A stretch of 64,000 bases of DNA, from contig NZ_JFHD01000002.1 in the NCBI RefSeq assembly GCF_000698575.1, positions 124,001 to 188,000 on the forward strand, in the 5' to 3' direction. The position numbers and the translations under genes are program-made. Of this stretch, positions 17,193-25,886 are shown in pieces. Below the pieces are notes generated by a model that was given only the letters and a program-made list of their open reading frames with translations, ran no database searches and was not told the DNA's origin. This DNA comes from Caballeronia zhejiangensis (GTDB taxonomy: Bacteria; Pseudomonadota; Gammaproteobacteria; Burkholderiales; Burkholderiaceae). Each line of letters starts with the position of its first letter. Within the stretch, counting starts at the first letter, position 1.

Positions 17193-18110
17193 ATGACTAC
17201 ATCTTCGACTTCGGCATTTGACGGCTTCCTGCTCGGCATCGACGGCGGCGGGAGCGGCACGCGCGTGATTCTCGCCGACGCGCACGGCAACGAACTGGCG
17301 CGCGCGAGCGGCGGACCTTCGGGGCTCGGGCTCGGGGTGGCGCGCGCGTGGCAATCGATCGGCGACGCGTGCGCGCGCGCATTCGAGGCCGCCGCGCTGC
17401 CGTTCGACTGGCGCAACTGCGCACTCGGCTGTGGCCTGGCGGGCGTCAACAACGCCGACTGGCTCACCGCGTTTCTCGGCGCGGCGCCGGACGTGCGCGC
17501 GTTGAGCGTGGAAAGCGACGCCTATACGACCGTGCTCGGCGCGCACGGCGGGGAATCCGGCGTGATCGTCGCGCTCGGCACGGGCAGCATCGCGGCGTCG
17601 CTGGACGAATCGGGCGTTTGCCGAATCGCGGGCGGCTACGGCTTTCCGAGCGGCGATGAAGCCAGCGGCGCGTGGCTCGGCCTGCGCGCGGTGGTGCATC
17701 TGCAGCGCGTGCTCGACGGCCGCGCGCCCGAAGATGGCTGGTCGCGCGCGATGCTCGCCCACACTGGCGCGACGGATCGCGACAGTCTCGTCGTCTGGCT
17801 GTGCGCCGCGAATCAAACCGCTTATGCGACGCTTGCGCCCACCGTGTTCGAGTTCCGCGACCATCCCGAGGCCGCGCGTCTGCTGGATCAGGCGGGGCAG
17901 GAAATCGCGAAATTCGTCGCGGCGCTCGATTCCGCCGGCGTGCTGCCCGTCGCGCTGTGCGGCGGGCTGGCCGCGCCTTACGAGCCATTCGTGCCGGCCA
18001 TGTTGCGCGAACGCATGCGTGCGCCGCGCGCCGATTCCGCAGCGGGCGCGCTCGAACTGGCGCGACGCGCGGCGTCCGCTTTCGCGGCTGCGGACGGTGC
18101 GGCGCGATAA
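17193..18110 (+). CDS. BadF/BadG/BcrA/BcrD-type ATPase, N-acetylglucosamine kinase-like
   Basis: A 305-residue cytoplasmic protein of the ASKHA (actin-like ATPase) fold. The phosphate-1 loop is LLGIDGGGSGTRVILAD (from residue 12), the phosphate-2 loop is VALGTGSIAASLDESG, and GGYGFPSGDEASGAWLG follows, the signature of the GlcNAc/glucosamine kinase group of the BadF family. A C-terminal adenosine motif reads VALCGGLAAPY. It most likely phosphorylates an amino sugar, perhaps in cell-wall recycling; the exact substrate is not determinable. ATG 17193 is the first Met before the conserved domain. It lies 33 bp upstream of a HAD phosphatase gene, and the two probably form an operon. Confidence 0.85.
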   Translation: MTTSSTSAFDGFLLGIDGGGSGTRVILADAHGNELARASGGPSGLGLGVARAWQSIGDACARAFEAAALPFDWRNCALGCGLAGVNNADWLTAFLGAAPDVRALSVESDAYTTVLGAHGGESGVIVALGTGSIAASLDESGVCRIAGGYGFPSGDEASGAWLGLRAVVHLQRVLDGRAPEDGWSRAMLAHTGATDRDSLVVWLCAANQTAYATLAPTVFEFRDHPEAARLLDQAGQEIAKFVAALDSAGVLPVALCGGLAAPYEPFVPAMLRERMRAPRADSAAGALELARRAASAFAAADGAAR

Positions 18111-18143
18111 AATACCGACCTTCGCGGCACCACAAAGGCAGTC

Positions 18144-18980
18144 ATGTATTCGGTTATCGCTACTGATCTCGACGGTACGCTTCTCAACAGCGACCACCAG
18201 CTCGATCCCTTCACCGCCGAAACCGTGCGCGCGCTCGCGGCGCGCGGCGTGCCTATCGTCATCGCGACGGGCCGGCATTATCGCGACGTCGCCGGCATTC
18301 GCGATGTGCTCGGCGTCGACGCGTATCTCATCACGTCCAACGGCGCGCGCGTGCATACGCCGGCCGACGAGCGCATTTATTCGCGCGACCTCGAGCCCGC
18401 CGCCGTGCGCCGTCTCGTGCAGCCCGAGATCGCGGGCAGCGAGCGCGTCATCGTCAATCTTTTTGCCGACGACGCCTGGCTCATCGACCGTCACGCGCCC
18501 GAGTTGCTGGTCTTCCACCAGGATTCCGGCTTCAAGTACGAAGTGATGGATCTGCGCGAGCATGATGGCGAGAACATCGCGAAAGTGCTGTATATCGGCG
18601 ATCCGGCCGATCTGAAGGTGACCGCCGCGAACCTCGAACGGGAGTTCGGCGATTCGCTCTACGTCACGTATTCGCTGCCGGACTGTCTGGAAGTGATGAC
18701 GTCGGACGTATCGAAAGGGCGCGCGCTGCGTTTCGTGCTGGAGCGGCTCGATGTCGATACCGCGCAATGCGTCGCGTTCGGCGACAACATGAACGATATC
18801 GATCTGCTCGAAACCGCCGGGCATCCGTTCATGATGAACAACGCGAACCCCGATCTGATCAAGCGCCTGCCGAACGTGCCGCGTATTGGGTACAACTTCG
18901 AGGCGGGTGTCGCGCATCAGCTGCGCAAGCTGTTCGACATTCGCGACGAACTCGCGTCGCCGGGACAGACGCCCGACTGA
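18144..18980 (+). CDS. Cof-type HAD-IIB phosphatase
   Basis: A 278-residue cytoplasmic phosphatase. HAD motif I is ATDLDGTLLNSDH with the nucleophile Asp8 and acid/base Asp10, motif II is PIVIATGRHY, motif III includes the Lys of DVSKGRAL, and motif IV is FGDNMNDIDLLETAG. The inserted C2B cap lies between motifs II and III. This group dephosphorylates sugar phosphates, flavin mononucleotide or pyridoxal phosphate. Placed just after a sugar kinase-like gene, a sugar phosphate is the most natural substrate here (inference). Confidence 0.92.
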   Translation: MYSVIATDLDGTLLNSDHQLDPFTAETVRALAARGVPIVIATGRHYRDVAGIRDVLGVDAYLITSNGARVHTPADERIYSRDLEPAAVRRLVQPEIAGSERVIVNLFADDAWLIDRHAPELLVFHQDSGFKYEVMDLREHDGENIAKVLYIGDPADLKVTAANLEREFGDSLYVTYSLPDCLEVMTSDVSKGRALRFVLERLDVDTAQCVAFGDNMNDIDLLETAGHPFMMNNANPDLIKRLPNVPRIGYNFEAGVAHQLRKLFDIRDELASPGQTPD

Positions 18981-19026
18981 TATCCGTCACGGCGGGCCGC
19001 GGACCTCGATCCGCGGCCGGTCCCGC

Positions 19027-19314
19027 TTATCCGCGATGGCCCCAGTTGTTGCCGTAGCCGCCGTGGTTCCAGCCCGCGCGGTCGTATCGGCCATAGTCGC
19101 GATGATCGCGGCCATACCAGCGCGGCGCTTCGTGGCGATAGTACGGCGCGCGATACGCCGGAACCGCCGGACGCACATACACCGGAGCCGGCGCCACATA
19201 AGCCGGCGCGCCGAGCGAGACGCCGATGTGCAGATCGCTGTGAGCCTGAGCCGCGCCGACAGCACCGATAGCAAGACCAGTCGCGACAAGCATGTGGGTG
19301 ACGATGCGCTTCAT
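19027..19314 (-). CDS. Small secreted Tyr/Gly/Pro-rich protein
   Basis: A 95-residue protein with a clear signal peptide (MKRIVTHMLVATGLAIGAVG, cleaved after AQA). The mature part is low-complexity: repeated Ala-Pro-Val-Tyr-Val and Arg-Pro-Ala-Val-Pro, then a Tyr/Arg/His/Gly-rich tail ending NNWGHRG. Similar small exported proteins occur widely in Burkholderia; no function is known to me. AAGGAGAAAC just upstream is a strong ribosome-binding site. It converges on the HAD gene. Confidence 0.8.
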   Translation of the reverse strand: MKRIVTHMLVATGLAIGAVGAAQAHSDLHIGVSLGAPAYVAPAPVYVRPAVPAYRAPYYRHEAPRWYGRDHRDYGRYDRAGWNHGGYGNNWGHRG

Positions 19315-19587
19315 TGTGTTTCTCCTTTAAGGCGACGTGTGTCGCATGAGTCCAATTTAAGCGCCCGCCGTCTTACATGCTTCGAGGACTTGTTACCGTG
19401 TGCAAGGACGGCGTAAGGGAGTTCGCAAGCGCGGCGGCGCCGTCGACATCGCTGGAAGCCTTATCCTTCAAGCCTTCGGCGGCGCGGGAAATGATCCTTG
19501 GCATCGCGTGACGGAAATTCATAAGCAGGCTGCGTAATTCGGCATTACATTTGTCGCGCGCGTTTAATCTTTCGTATGCGCGCTGTG

Positions 19588-19625
19588 GCGCAAAAACAAA
19601 AACGGGCGCATTTCGCGCCCGTTTT
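19588..19625 (-). terminator. Intrinsic terminator after aqpZ
   Basis: AAACGGGCGC and GCGCCCGTTT pair around a 5-nt loop; on the minus strand TTTTTGTTTTTG follows. The rest of 19315-19653 shows no gene. Confidence 0.88.
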
Positions 19626-19653
19626 GCTTGCCGCCGTTTGCTGCCGCCGTGAC

Positions 19654-20352
19654 TTACTTCTGACGCGTCAGCAACGGATAAAGCACGCCCGCGAGAATCG
19701 CGCCGACGATCGGCGCAATCCAGAACAGCCACAGCTGATCGAGCGCCCAGCCGCCGACGAAGAACGCCTGGCTCGACGAGCGCGCCGGATTCACCGACGT
19801 ATTCGTGACCGGAATCGAGATCAGATGGATGAGCGTCAGGCACAGGCCGATGGCGAGCGGCGCGAAGCCTTTCGGCGCGCGCTCGTCGGTGGCGCCGAGG
19901 ATCACGAAGAGGAAGAAGAACGTCATCGCGATTTCGGCGATGAGCGCGGCGGCCATCGAGAAATGCCCCGGCGAGTGCTCGCCGAAACCGTTCGCGGCGA
20001 ATGCGCTCGACGCGAAGTCGAAGCTCGGATTGCCCGTGGCGATCAGATAGATTACCCACGCGCCGAGCGTCGCGCCGATCACTTGCGCCGCGATGTACGG
20101 CACGAGATCGCGCACCGGAAAGCGGCCCGCCGTCGCAAGCCCGATGCTCACGGCCGGGTTCAGGTGGCAGCCCGAGACGTGGCCGATGGCGTAGGCCATC
20201 GTCAGGACGGTGAGACCGAACGCCAGCGAAACGCCGGCGAATCCGATGCCGAGTTCAGGAAAGGCCGCGGCGAGCACGGCGCTTCCGCAGCCGCCCAGCA
20301 CGAGCCAGAAAGTACCGAAAATTTCAGCGCCGAGACGCTTCGACAAATGCAT
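19654..20352 (-). CDS. aqpZ: Aquaporin Z-type water channel
   Basis: A 232-residue inner-membrane protein with six membrane helices and two half-helices. Both NPA boxes are intact: [12 protein letters not shown] near residue 65 and [16 protein letters not shown] near residue 188. The narrow-filter residues expected for a water channel (His in [11 protein letters not shown], Thr before the second NPA, and Arg in NPAR) are present. [20 protein letters not shown] is the typical AqpZ start, so ATG 20352 is used rather than an in-frame upstream codon. A terminator follows at 19588. Confidence 0.95.
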   Translation of the reverse strand: MHLSKRLGAEIFGTFWLVLGGCGSAVLAAAFPELGIGFAGVSLAFGLTVLTMAYAIGHVSGCHLNPAVSIGLATAGRFPVRDLVPYIAAQVIGATLGAWVIYLIATGNPSFDFASSAFAANGFGEHSPGHFSMAAALIAEIAMTFFFLFVILGATDERAPKGFAPLAIGLCLTLIHLISIPVTNTSVNPARSSSQAFFVGGWALDQLWLFWIAPIVGAILAGVLYPLLTRQK

Positions 20353-20540
20353 GATTCTGCCTTCGTGAAAAAGATGAAAAGCCGTTGATTTCAAACAAGA
20401 ACGCGTGACGCGCTTTTGCGCAGCGCAGTTTAAGCGCGGTGTCTTTGGCGAACTGTCAAAAATGGTCGATCGGCTCTCAATTCACGGGCATTGCACCGAA
20501 ACTTCGGATCATTCCTTAGCGAATGTCTTAACAGGCGCGC

Positions 20541-20570
20541 AAAAAAATGCCGCCCGGCAAGCGGGCGGCA
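20541..20570 (-). terminator. Intrinsic terminator after the glycosyltransferase gene
   Basis: GCCGCCCG and CGGGCGGC form an 8-bp stem with a 5-nt loop; on the minus strand it is followed by ATTTTTTT. This is a textbook terminator. Confidence 0.93.
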
Positions 20571-20598
20571 GTTCCAGCAAATCTGGTCAGGAAGGCAA

Positions 20599-21663
20599 TC
20601 AGCCCACCGCGACCTGACGCAACACCGGGCGCTTCGCGGCCTGAAGCATCGCCGTGTAGCTTTCGACGTAGTTCTGCGCCATCGTCTGCGCGCTGAAGCG
20701 GCGCTCGAACTGCGCGCGGATTTCCGTGCGCGACAGCTCGTCGAGACGTTGCAGCGCGCCGACCGCGCCTTGCACGTCCTCGCAGATGAAGCCCGTCACG
20801 CCGTGGTCGATGACTTCCGGCACCGAACCGCGATTGAACGCGATCACCGGCGTGCCGCAGGCCATCGCCTCGATCATCACGAGGCCGAACGGCTCGTTCC
20901 AATCGATCGGGAAGAGCAGCGCCTTCGCGCCCGACAGAAATTCCGGCTTCTGCGCTTCATTGATCTCGCCGATGAACTCGACGTGCGCCTGCGAAAGCAG
21001 CGGTTCGATCGTCGACTTGAAGTATTCCTGGTCGACCTTGTCCACCTTGGCGGCGATCTTCAGCGGCAGACCGCTCTGGGCCGCGATCTTGATTGCGAGA
21101 TCGGCGCGCTTTTCCGGGCAGATGCGGCCCAGGAACGCCAGATATTCCGGCTTCTTGTGGGGCTGCGGCGTCAGCAACTGGCTCGGCAGACCGTGATAAA
21201 CGGTGTTCAGCCAGTTCGCCTGCGGCAGCGGCCCGCGCTGATTGTCCGAGATCGAAATGACGTTCGCCTTCGTGAACGTGTTGAAGATCGGCTGCAGTTC
21301 CGGCAGATCGAGCCGGCCGTGCAGCGTCGTCACGAACGGCGTGTCCATCTGCGTGAACAGCGGGAACGGCATGTAATCGAGGTGGAAGTGCAGCACGTCG
21401 AACTCGTGCGCGCGCTGGCGGACGGTTTCGAGCAGCAGCATGTGCGGCGCGAGCGCGTCGCGCACGGTCGGATCTAGACGCAATGCACGCGGCCACACGG
21501 GTTCGAGCGTCGCCTTGGTTTGCGAATCGCCGCTGGCAAACAACGTTACATCGTGGCCGAGTTCGACGAGCGCATCCGTCAGATAAGACACGACGCGCTC
21601 AGTGCCGCCGTAAAACTTCGGAGGAACTGCTTCGTGCAACGGTGCAATTTGTGCGATTCGCAT
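20599..21663 (-). CDS. Family 4 glycosyltransferase
   Basis: A 354-residue GT-B-fold retaining glycosyltransferase. The N-terminal acceptor lobe begins MRIAQIAPLHEAVPPKFYGG, then GGTERVVSYLTDALVELGH. The donor lobe has AFLGRICPEKRADLAIKIA and the E-x7-E motif as DWNEPFGLVMIEAMACGTPV. No membrane segment is present. ATG 21663 is chosen because GGAGAG lies 9 nt upstream. The gene is monocistronic with its own terminator and is divergent from flhDC, with a 636-bp shared upstream region. The sugar and the acceptor are unknown; glycogen-, trehalose- or surface-polysaccharide-related roles are possible, and flagellin glycosylation is conceivable because of the position, but nothing in the sequence shows it. 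Confidence 0.88.
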   Translation of the reverse strand: MRIAQIAPLHEAVPPKFYGGTERVVSYLTDALVELGHDVTLFASGDSQTKATLEPVWPRALRLDPTVRDALAPHMLLLETVRQRAHEFDVLHFHLDYMPFPLFTQMDTPFVTTLHGRLDLPELQPIFNTFTKANVISISDNQRGPLPQANWLNTVYHGLPSQLLTPQPHKKPEYLAFLGRICPEKRADLAIKIAAQSGLPLKIAAKVDKVDQEYFKSTIEPLLSQAHVEFIGEINEAQKPEFLSGAKALLFPIDWNEPFGLVMIEAMACGTPVIAFNRGSVPEVIDHGVTGFICEDVQGAVGALQRLDELSRTEIRAQFERRFSAQTMAQNYVESYTAMLQAAKRPVLRQVAVG

Positions 21664-22299
21664 AACGTGACTCTCCATGTAGGTAAGGCATTGCAGTCAC
21701 GCTCCGGTCGAGCGCTCAACGCATGCCATTCGGGCGGGCCGCGTGTGGTTGGACGCCGCCCGAGACAGGCCCGGAGATGAAAAACATCGCGACCGGGTTA
21801 TCCCTTACCGATCATTATCGGGATCGAGACCGGCATTTCACTTCATTTTTCAATCGCTTATCGTTGTTACAGCGCGATACATGTGCTGTTACGAAGTCAG
21901 AAATTGCATCGATGGCGGCGATGAGGGCGGATTTGAAGCGTCGGACGCGCCGGGCGGCATGAATGAGCAATTCACGGTCCTGCGGCCTGAAAGGCGCGAC
22001 AGCGCGCGCCCGTCGTAAAAATACGGGGCGCGGCTATTAAGTCAGACGAATACGTGCCGATAACGCATGTCTGCCGAGCGGCATCGAAGCGGCCGGCTTG
22101 TAAGAAATTTTCCTACACGATTCTTCGCGAAACTCCGTCGCAGCGTCGGATGCTTTGTCCGACAGGCGCGGCCGCGGGCATCGGCGACAATCGAATCGAC
22201 AACAGACAACACGGGCGGGGCCGCATTCGCGTTTCTTTGCGAATTCGAGCAAACGTTCCCGCCGGGCCTGACCAGCCACGTTTCGATTCGGGGAAAAAG
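21664..22299. other. Long regulatory region upstream of flhDC
   Basis: A 636-bp stretch with no credible gene between the divergent glycosyltransferase and flhD. Its middle (about 21780-21920) is AT-richer, with TTTCACTTCATTTTTCAATC and GCTTATCGTTGTTAC, and a small dyad CCGAT-CATT-ATCGG at 21808-21821. A sigma-28-like promoter lies at 22037-22063. Long leaders are typical for flhDC, where many regulators act, but I cannot assign specific sites. Confidence 0.6.
22037..22063 (+). promoter_or_regulatory. Possible sigma-28 promoter upstream of flhDC
   Basis: TTAAGTCA, an 11-bp spacer and GCCGATAA: the -10 matches the FliA consensus perfectly and the -35 in five of eight bases. It is 237 bp upstream of the flhD start. 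Confidence 0.45.
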
Positions 22300-22623
22300 A
22301 TGACGACCAGCACTACGAGTACGCTCGCGGAAATCCGCGAGGTGAACCTGTCGTACTTGCTCCTCGCTCAGCGGCTTCTTCAGGAAGACCGCATCTCGGC
22401 GATGTATCGCCTGGGCCTTTCGGAGCAGGTTGCGCAAGTTCTGGCTTCGCTGACGCTCGCGCAGGCAGTGAAAGTGGCGTCGTCGAGCCATTTGCTGTGC
22501 CGCTTTCGTTTCGATGACCACGCGATCCTTTCGTCGCTCGCCGACAAGGACCGCAGCGCGGCGCTCGCGCACGCCCACGCGGCGATTGTGCTGGCGGACA
22601 GTCCCGTCGAGCAGATCGGCTGA
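22300..22623 (+). CDS. flhD: Flagellar master regulator FlhD
   Basis: A 107-residue subunit of the FlhD4C2 complex that activates class II flagellar promoters with sigma-70. The sequence from TLAEIREVNLSYLLLAQRLL through DRISAMYRLGLSEQVAQVLA to SSHLLCRFRFDD is FlhD throughout and covers the usual length. ATG 22300 is chosen because GGGAAAAAG precedes it and the frame upstream has no family similarity. flhC begins 18 bp downstream. As the top of the hierarchy, it should indirectly drive all the sigma-28 promoters seen in this window. Confidence 0.96.
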   Translation: MTTSTTSTLAEIREVNLSYLLLAQRLLQEDRISAMYRLGLSEQVAQVLASLTLAQAVKVASSSHLLCRFRFDDHAILSSLADKDRSAALAHAHAAIVLADSPVEQIG

Positions 22624-22641
22624 CGCCGCGCGCGAAGCCCG

Positions 22642-23196
22642 ATGGCGACGAAAAGCGTGGTCGCGGAGGTCCGCGAAATCACTTTGGCGATCGAGCTGAT
22701 CGAGCTCGGCGCGCGCCTGCAACTGCTCGAAGCGGAAACGAGCCTGTCGCGCGACCGTCTCATCAAGCTCTATAAGGAACTGAAAGGCGTGTCGCCGCCC
22801 AAGGGCATGCTGCCGTTCTCGACGGACTGGTTCATGACGTGGCAGCCGAACATCCATTCGTCGCTGTTTCACGGCATTTATCGCTTCATGGCGGCCAACG
22901 ACAAGAGCCAGCCGACGATTCACGCGATCGTGAAAAGCTACCGCCTCTATCTCGAACACGCGGCGCTGTACGGCGACGAACCCGTGCTGTCGCTCACGCG
23001 CGCGTGGACGCTCGTGCGCTACTTCGAATCCGGCATGCTCCAGACCAACGTCTGCACGCGCTGCCGCGGACGTTTCGTCGCACATGCGTACGAACTGCGC
23101 GCCGGTTACGTGTGCGGCCTCTGCCAGCCGCCATCGCGCGCGGGCAAGACGCGCAAGGCGGGCGCGGACCGCGAAGCGGGGCGGATCGCCGCCTGA
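22642..23196 (+). CDS. flhC: Flagellar master regulator FlhC
   Basis: A 184-residue partner of FlhD. FlhC contributes the zinc-binding DNA-contact region; here the four cysteines are seen as TNVCTRCRGRF and GYVCGLCQPP in the C-terminal third. The N-terminal helix-rich part (EITLAIELIELGARLQLLEA) and the block with KGMLPFSTDWFMTWQPN are conserved. The Arg/Lys-rich tail (KTRKAGADREAGRIAA) extends slightly beyond the domain. It lies 18 bp after flhD. Confidence 0.97.
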   Translation: MATKSVVAEVREITLAIELIELGARLQLLEAETSLSRDRLIKLYKELKGVSPPKGMLPFSTDWFMTWQPNIHSSLFHGIYRFMAANDKSQPTIHAIVKSYRLYLEHAALYGDEPVLSLTRAWTLVRYFESGMLQTNVCTRCRGRFVAHAYELRAGYVCGLCQPPSRAGKTRKAGADREAGRIAA

Positions 23197-23213
23197 TCCA
23201 CGCCCGCGTCCGT

Positions 23214-23636
23214 CTAAAAGCGATCGTGGTACGAAAGCCCGACGGTCATCCCGTGCGGCGTGCGCTGATACATGATCGCCCAATGCGTCGCCGATGCGCC
23301 GATCCACGCACCGAGCGCGTCGGCGGCCAGATCCTTGTAGGAGAAGCCGTCCGTGCGGCAGGTTCCGTCGACGATTTCCTTCACCAAGCCCGGCGCAGTG
23401 CCGATCAACGTGCCGTAGACGACCGGATGGTCCGAGCCGCGCGTCAAATAGGCGCCGAGCGCGCCGAACGGCGCGGACGCGGCCACGTGGGCAAGTTTGT
23501 CGGAGCCGGTCCAGCTATCCGATGTCTGCATACGCCAGCCGCCGCGCGAACCGCTGCAGTCGAAACCCGCATGCGCGAATGAACTCGCGGTCACTGTCAG
23601 CGCGAGCGCGCTGGCCTGTTTCATTGCTCTTGTCAT
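23214..23636 (-). CDS. Small exported protein, YfiM (DUF2279)-like
   Basis: A 140-residue protein with an N-terminal signal-like segment (MTRAMKQASALALTVTASSF, ending AHA). The body contains SDKLAHVAASAPFGALGAYL, LVKEIVDGTC, and FSYKDLAADALGAWIGA, the pattern of the periplasmic YfiM/DUF2279 group related to VanZ. ATG 23636 is preferred because GGAGAG lies 6 nt upstream. It sits antisense between flhC and motA, interrupting an otherwise continuous motility block. Function is unknown. Confidence 0.75.
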   Translation of the reverse strand: MTRAMKQASALALTVTASSFAHAGFDCSGSRGGWRMQTSDSWTGSDKLAHVAASAPFGALGAYLTRGSDHPVVYGTLIGTAPGLVKEIVDGTCRTDGFSYKDLAADALGAWIGASATHWAIMYQRTPHGMTVGLSYHDRF

Positions 23637-23863
23637 CGTTCTCTCCGATTTCACGACTTCGCGTCTCCAACAAAACTGAACGCGCGTTCGTATTATCGGC
23701 AGGAAATGTGATGTTTCGTATCGAACGGGAAAATTTTGTTTCACGGCTAGGAAAAGTTCGATATTTCGTTGCCGTAAATCAGCGATTGAGACGCAGATTT
23801 TGCGAAACAGCGAGAAGGCCGCGCGGCAAACCGCACGGAACGTACAGCGGTTTGACCGTGCCC

Positions 23864-23890
23864 CAAAGTTTTCCAGTCGAGTGCCGTAAA
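23864..23890 (+). promoter_or_regulatory. Sigma-28 (FliA) promoter of the mot-che operon
   Basis: CAAAGTTT, an 11-bp spacer and GCCGTAAA closely match the FliA consensus. It lies 44 bp upstream of the GTG start of motA. It is expected to drive motAB and the chemotaxis genes to cheZ. Confidence 0.85.
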
Positions 23891-23934
23891 CCACTTAACG
23901 GCGGTCTTACCGCATCAAACGTGAGGACTCGACT

Positions 23935-24795
23935 GTGCTGATTTTCATTGGATCGCTCGTGACATTGCTGTCCGTCTTCGGCGGCTATGCCATCGAAGGC
24001 GGCCACCTTGGCGCGCTCATGCAGCCGGTCGAAATTCTGATGATCGCGGGCGCGGGCGTCGGCGCGTTCATCCTCGGCAACAACGTCAAGACCATCAAGG
24101 CGACGATTCAGGTGCTGCCGACGCTCTTCAAGGGCGCGAAGTACGACAAGAGCATGTACATGGAGCTGATGGGCCTGCTCTACGTGCTGCTCGCGAAAGC
24201 GCGCAAGGAAGGCACGCTCGCGCTCGAAGCGGATATCGAAGATCCGGCGAAGAGCCCGGTGTTCAGCCAGTACCCGAAGATTCTCGCGGACCATCACATC
24301 GTCGAATTCCTGACGGATTACCTGCGCCTCATGGTGAGCGGCAATATGAACGCGTTCGAGATCGAAAGCCTCATGGACGAGGAAATCGAGACGCATCACG
24401 TCGAAGGCGAAGCGCCGGCGCACGCGCTCACCAAGGTCGGCGACGCGATGCCCGCGTTCGGCATCGTCGCGGCGGTGATGGGCGTCGTGCACACGATGGC
24501 CTCCGCCGATCAGCCGCCCGCGATTCTCGGCGAGATGATCGCGCAGGCGCTCGTCGGCACCTTCCTCGGCATTCTGCTTTCGTACGGCTTCATCGGACCG
24601 CTCGCGAACGTCGCGGAACAGCGCGTCGCGGAGCAGACCAAGATGTTCCAGTGCATCAAGGTGACGATCCTCGCGAGCCTGAATGGCTACGCCCCCGCGA
24701 TCGCGGTGGAATTCGGCCGCAAGGTGCTGTTCTCGACGGAGCGCCCGTCGTTCTCCGAGCTGGAAGAACACGTGCGCAAGGTCAAGTCGAAGTGA
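23935..24795 (+). CDS. motA: Flagellar motor stator protein MotA
   Basis: A 286-residue inner-membrane protein with four membrane helices (starting LIFIGSLVTLLSVFGGYAIE). With MotB it forms the proton channel that turns the motor. The large cytoplasmic loop contains the charged residues that face FliG, and the last two helices include AFGIVAAVMGVVHTM and LVGTFLGILLSYGFIGPLA, whose Pro is functionally important in E. coli. It starts with GTG at 23935 after GAGGACT. motB follows by 25 bp. Confidence 0.97.
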   Translation: MLIFIGSLVTLLSVFGGYAIEGGHLGALMQPVEILMIAGAGVGAFILGNNVKTIKATIQVLPTLFKGAKYDKSMYMELMGLLYVLLAKARKEGTLALEADIEDPAKSPVFSQYPKILADHHIVEFLTDYLRLMVSGNMNAFEIESLMDEEIETHHVEGEAPAHALTKVGDAMPAFGIVAAVMGVVHTMASADQPPAILGEMIAQALVGTFLGILLSYGFIGPLANVAEQRVAEQTKMFQCIKVTILASLNGYAPAIAVEFGRKVLFSTERPSFSELEEHVRKVKSK

Positions 24796-24820
24796 CTTCC
24801 GCCATAGTCGAGACACAGCG

Positions 24821-25819
24821 ATGAGCAACGATACCGATCGCCCGATATTCATCAAGCGCGTCGTCGCGGGCAAGAAAGGCCATCACGGCGGCGCGTGGAA
24901 ACTCGCCTACGCGGACTTCATGACCGCGATGATGGCGTTCTTCCTGCTGATGTGGCTGCTTTCGTCGACGTCGCCGGTGCAGCGGCGCGGCATCGCCGAA
25001 TATTTTCAGATGCCGCTCAAGGCCGCGATGGTCGGCGGCAAGACCGTCGGCATGGACAACAGCATCATCATGGGCGGCGGCCGCGACATTTCCAGCACCG
25101 ACGCAGGCGCCGCGCGCAAGACCGATGGCGCCACGCAGCTCGCGCAGCGCGCCTCGTCCGACACCGACGAGGAACTGCTCAAGTCCGCGCAGGGCGAGCT
25201 CGAACGGCGCGAGCAGGTGCGCCTGCACGATCTTCAGGTGAAGCTCATGGCCGCGATCGAGGCCAATCCGACGCTGCGCCAGTTCAAGCAGCAGATCCGC
25301 ATCGAATCGACGCAACAGGGCTTGCGCATCGAAATCGTCGATACCCAGAAGCGCCCGATGTTCGCGCTCTCCAGCGACGCCGTGCAGCCGTACATGCGCG
25401 ACATCCTGCGCGAGATCGGCCGCTCGCTCAACGACGTGCCGAATCACATCGTCGTGCAGGGACACACAGACGCCGTGAAGTACGCGGGCGGCGACAAGGG
25501 CTACAGCAACTGGGAGCTGTCCGCGGACCGCGCGAACGCGTCGCGGCGCGAGCTGGTCGCGGGCGGCATGGACGAAGGAAAGGTGATGCGCGTGCTCGGA
25601 CTCGCATCGACGCAAAACCTGAACAAGAAAGATCCGCTCGATCCGGAGAACCGGCGCATCAGCGTGATCGTGCTCAATCGCAAGACGGAGCTGTCGATGC
25701 TGCGCGACGACGGCTCACGCGGCGCGACGCTCGACAACGGCACGGACGCGAACGGCAATCCGTCGTCGGCGCTCGGCCAGCTCATTCCCGGCGTCGCGGT
25801 GAGACCCGCGGCGAAGTGA
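24821..25819 (+). CDS. motB: Flagellar motor stator protein MotB
   Basis: A 332-residue protein with a single membrane helix near residues 28-50 (LAYADFMTAMMAFFLLMWLL). Asp32, the proton-binding residue, is in place. The periplasmic C-terminal OmpA-like domain holds the peptidoglycan-binding segment (NHIVVQGHTDAV, then NWELSADRANASRRELVAGG). ATG 24821 gives the usual start MSNDTDRPIFIKRVV. Confidence 0.97.
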   Translation: MSNDTDRPIFIKRVVAGKKGHHGGAWKLAYADFMTAMMAFFLLMWLLSSTSPVQRRGIAEYFQMPLKAAMVGGKTVGMDNSIIMGGGRDISSTDAGAARKTDGATQLAQRASSDTDEELLKSAQGELERREQVRLHDLQVKLMAAIEANPTLRQFKQQIRIESTQQGLRIEIVDTQKRPMFALSSDAVQPYMRDILREIGRSLNDVPNHIVVQGHTDAVKYAGGDKGYSNWELSADRANASRRELVAGGMDEGKVMRVLGLASTQNLNKKDPLDPENRRISVIVLNRKTELSMLRDDGSRGATLDNGTDANGNPSSALGQLIPGVAVRPAAK

Positions 25820-25886
25820 GCAAAAACCTCGAAAAAGACGCTCAAGTGTCGACACGTTTCGACCGTCATCCCGGCAAGAGACAAAC

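Noticed and set aside
19373..20059. Minus-strand frame of 228 residues overlapping aqpZ
   Set aside because: It lies out of frame in the well-supported aquaporin gene and extends through its terminator.
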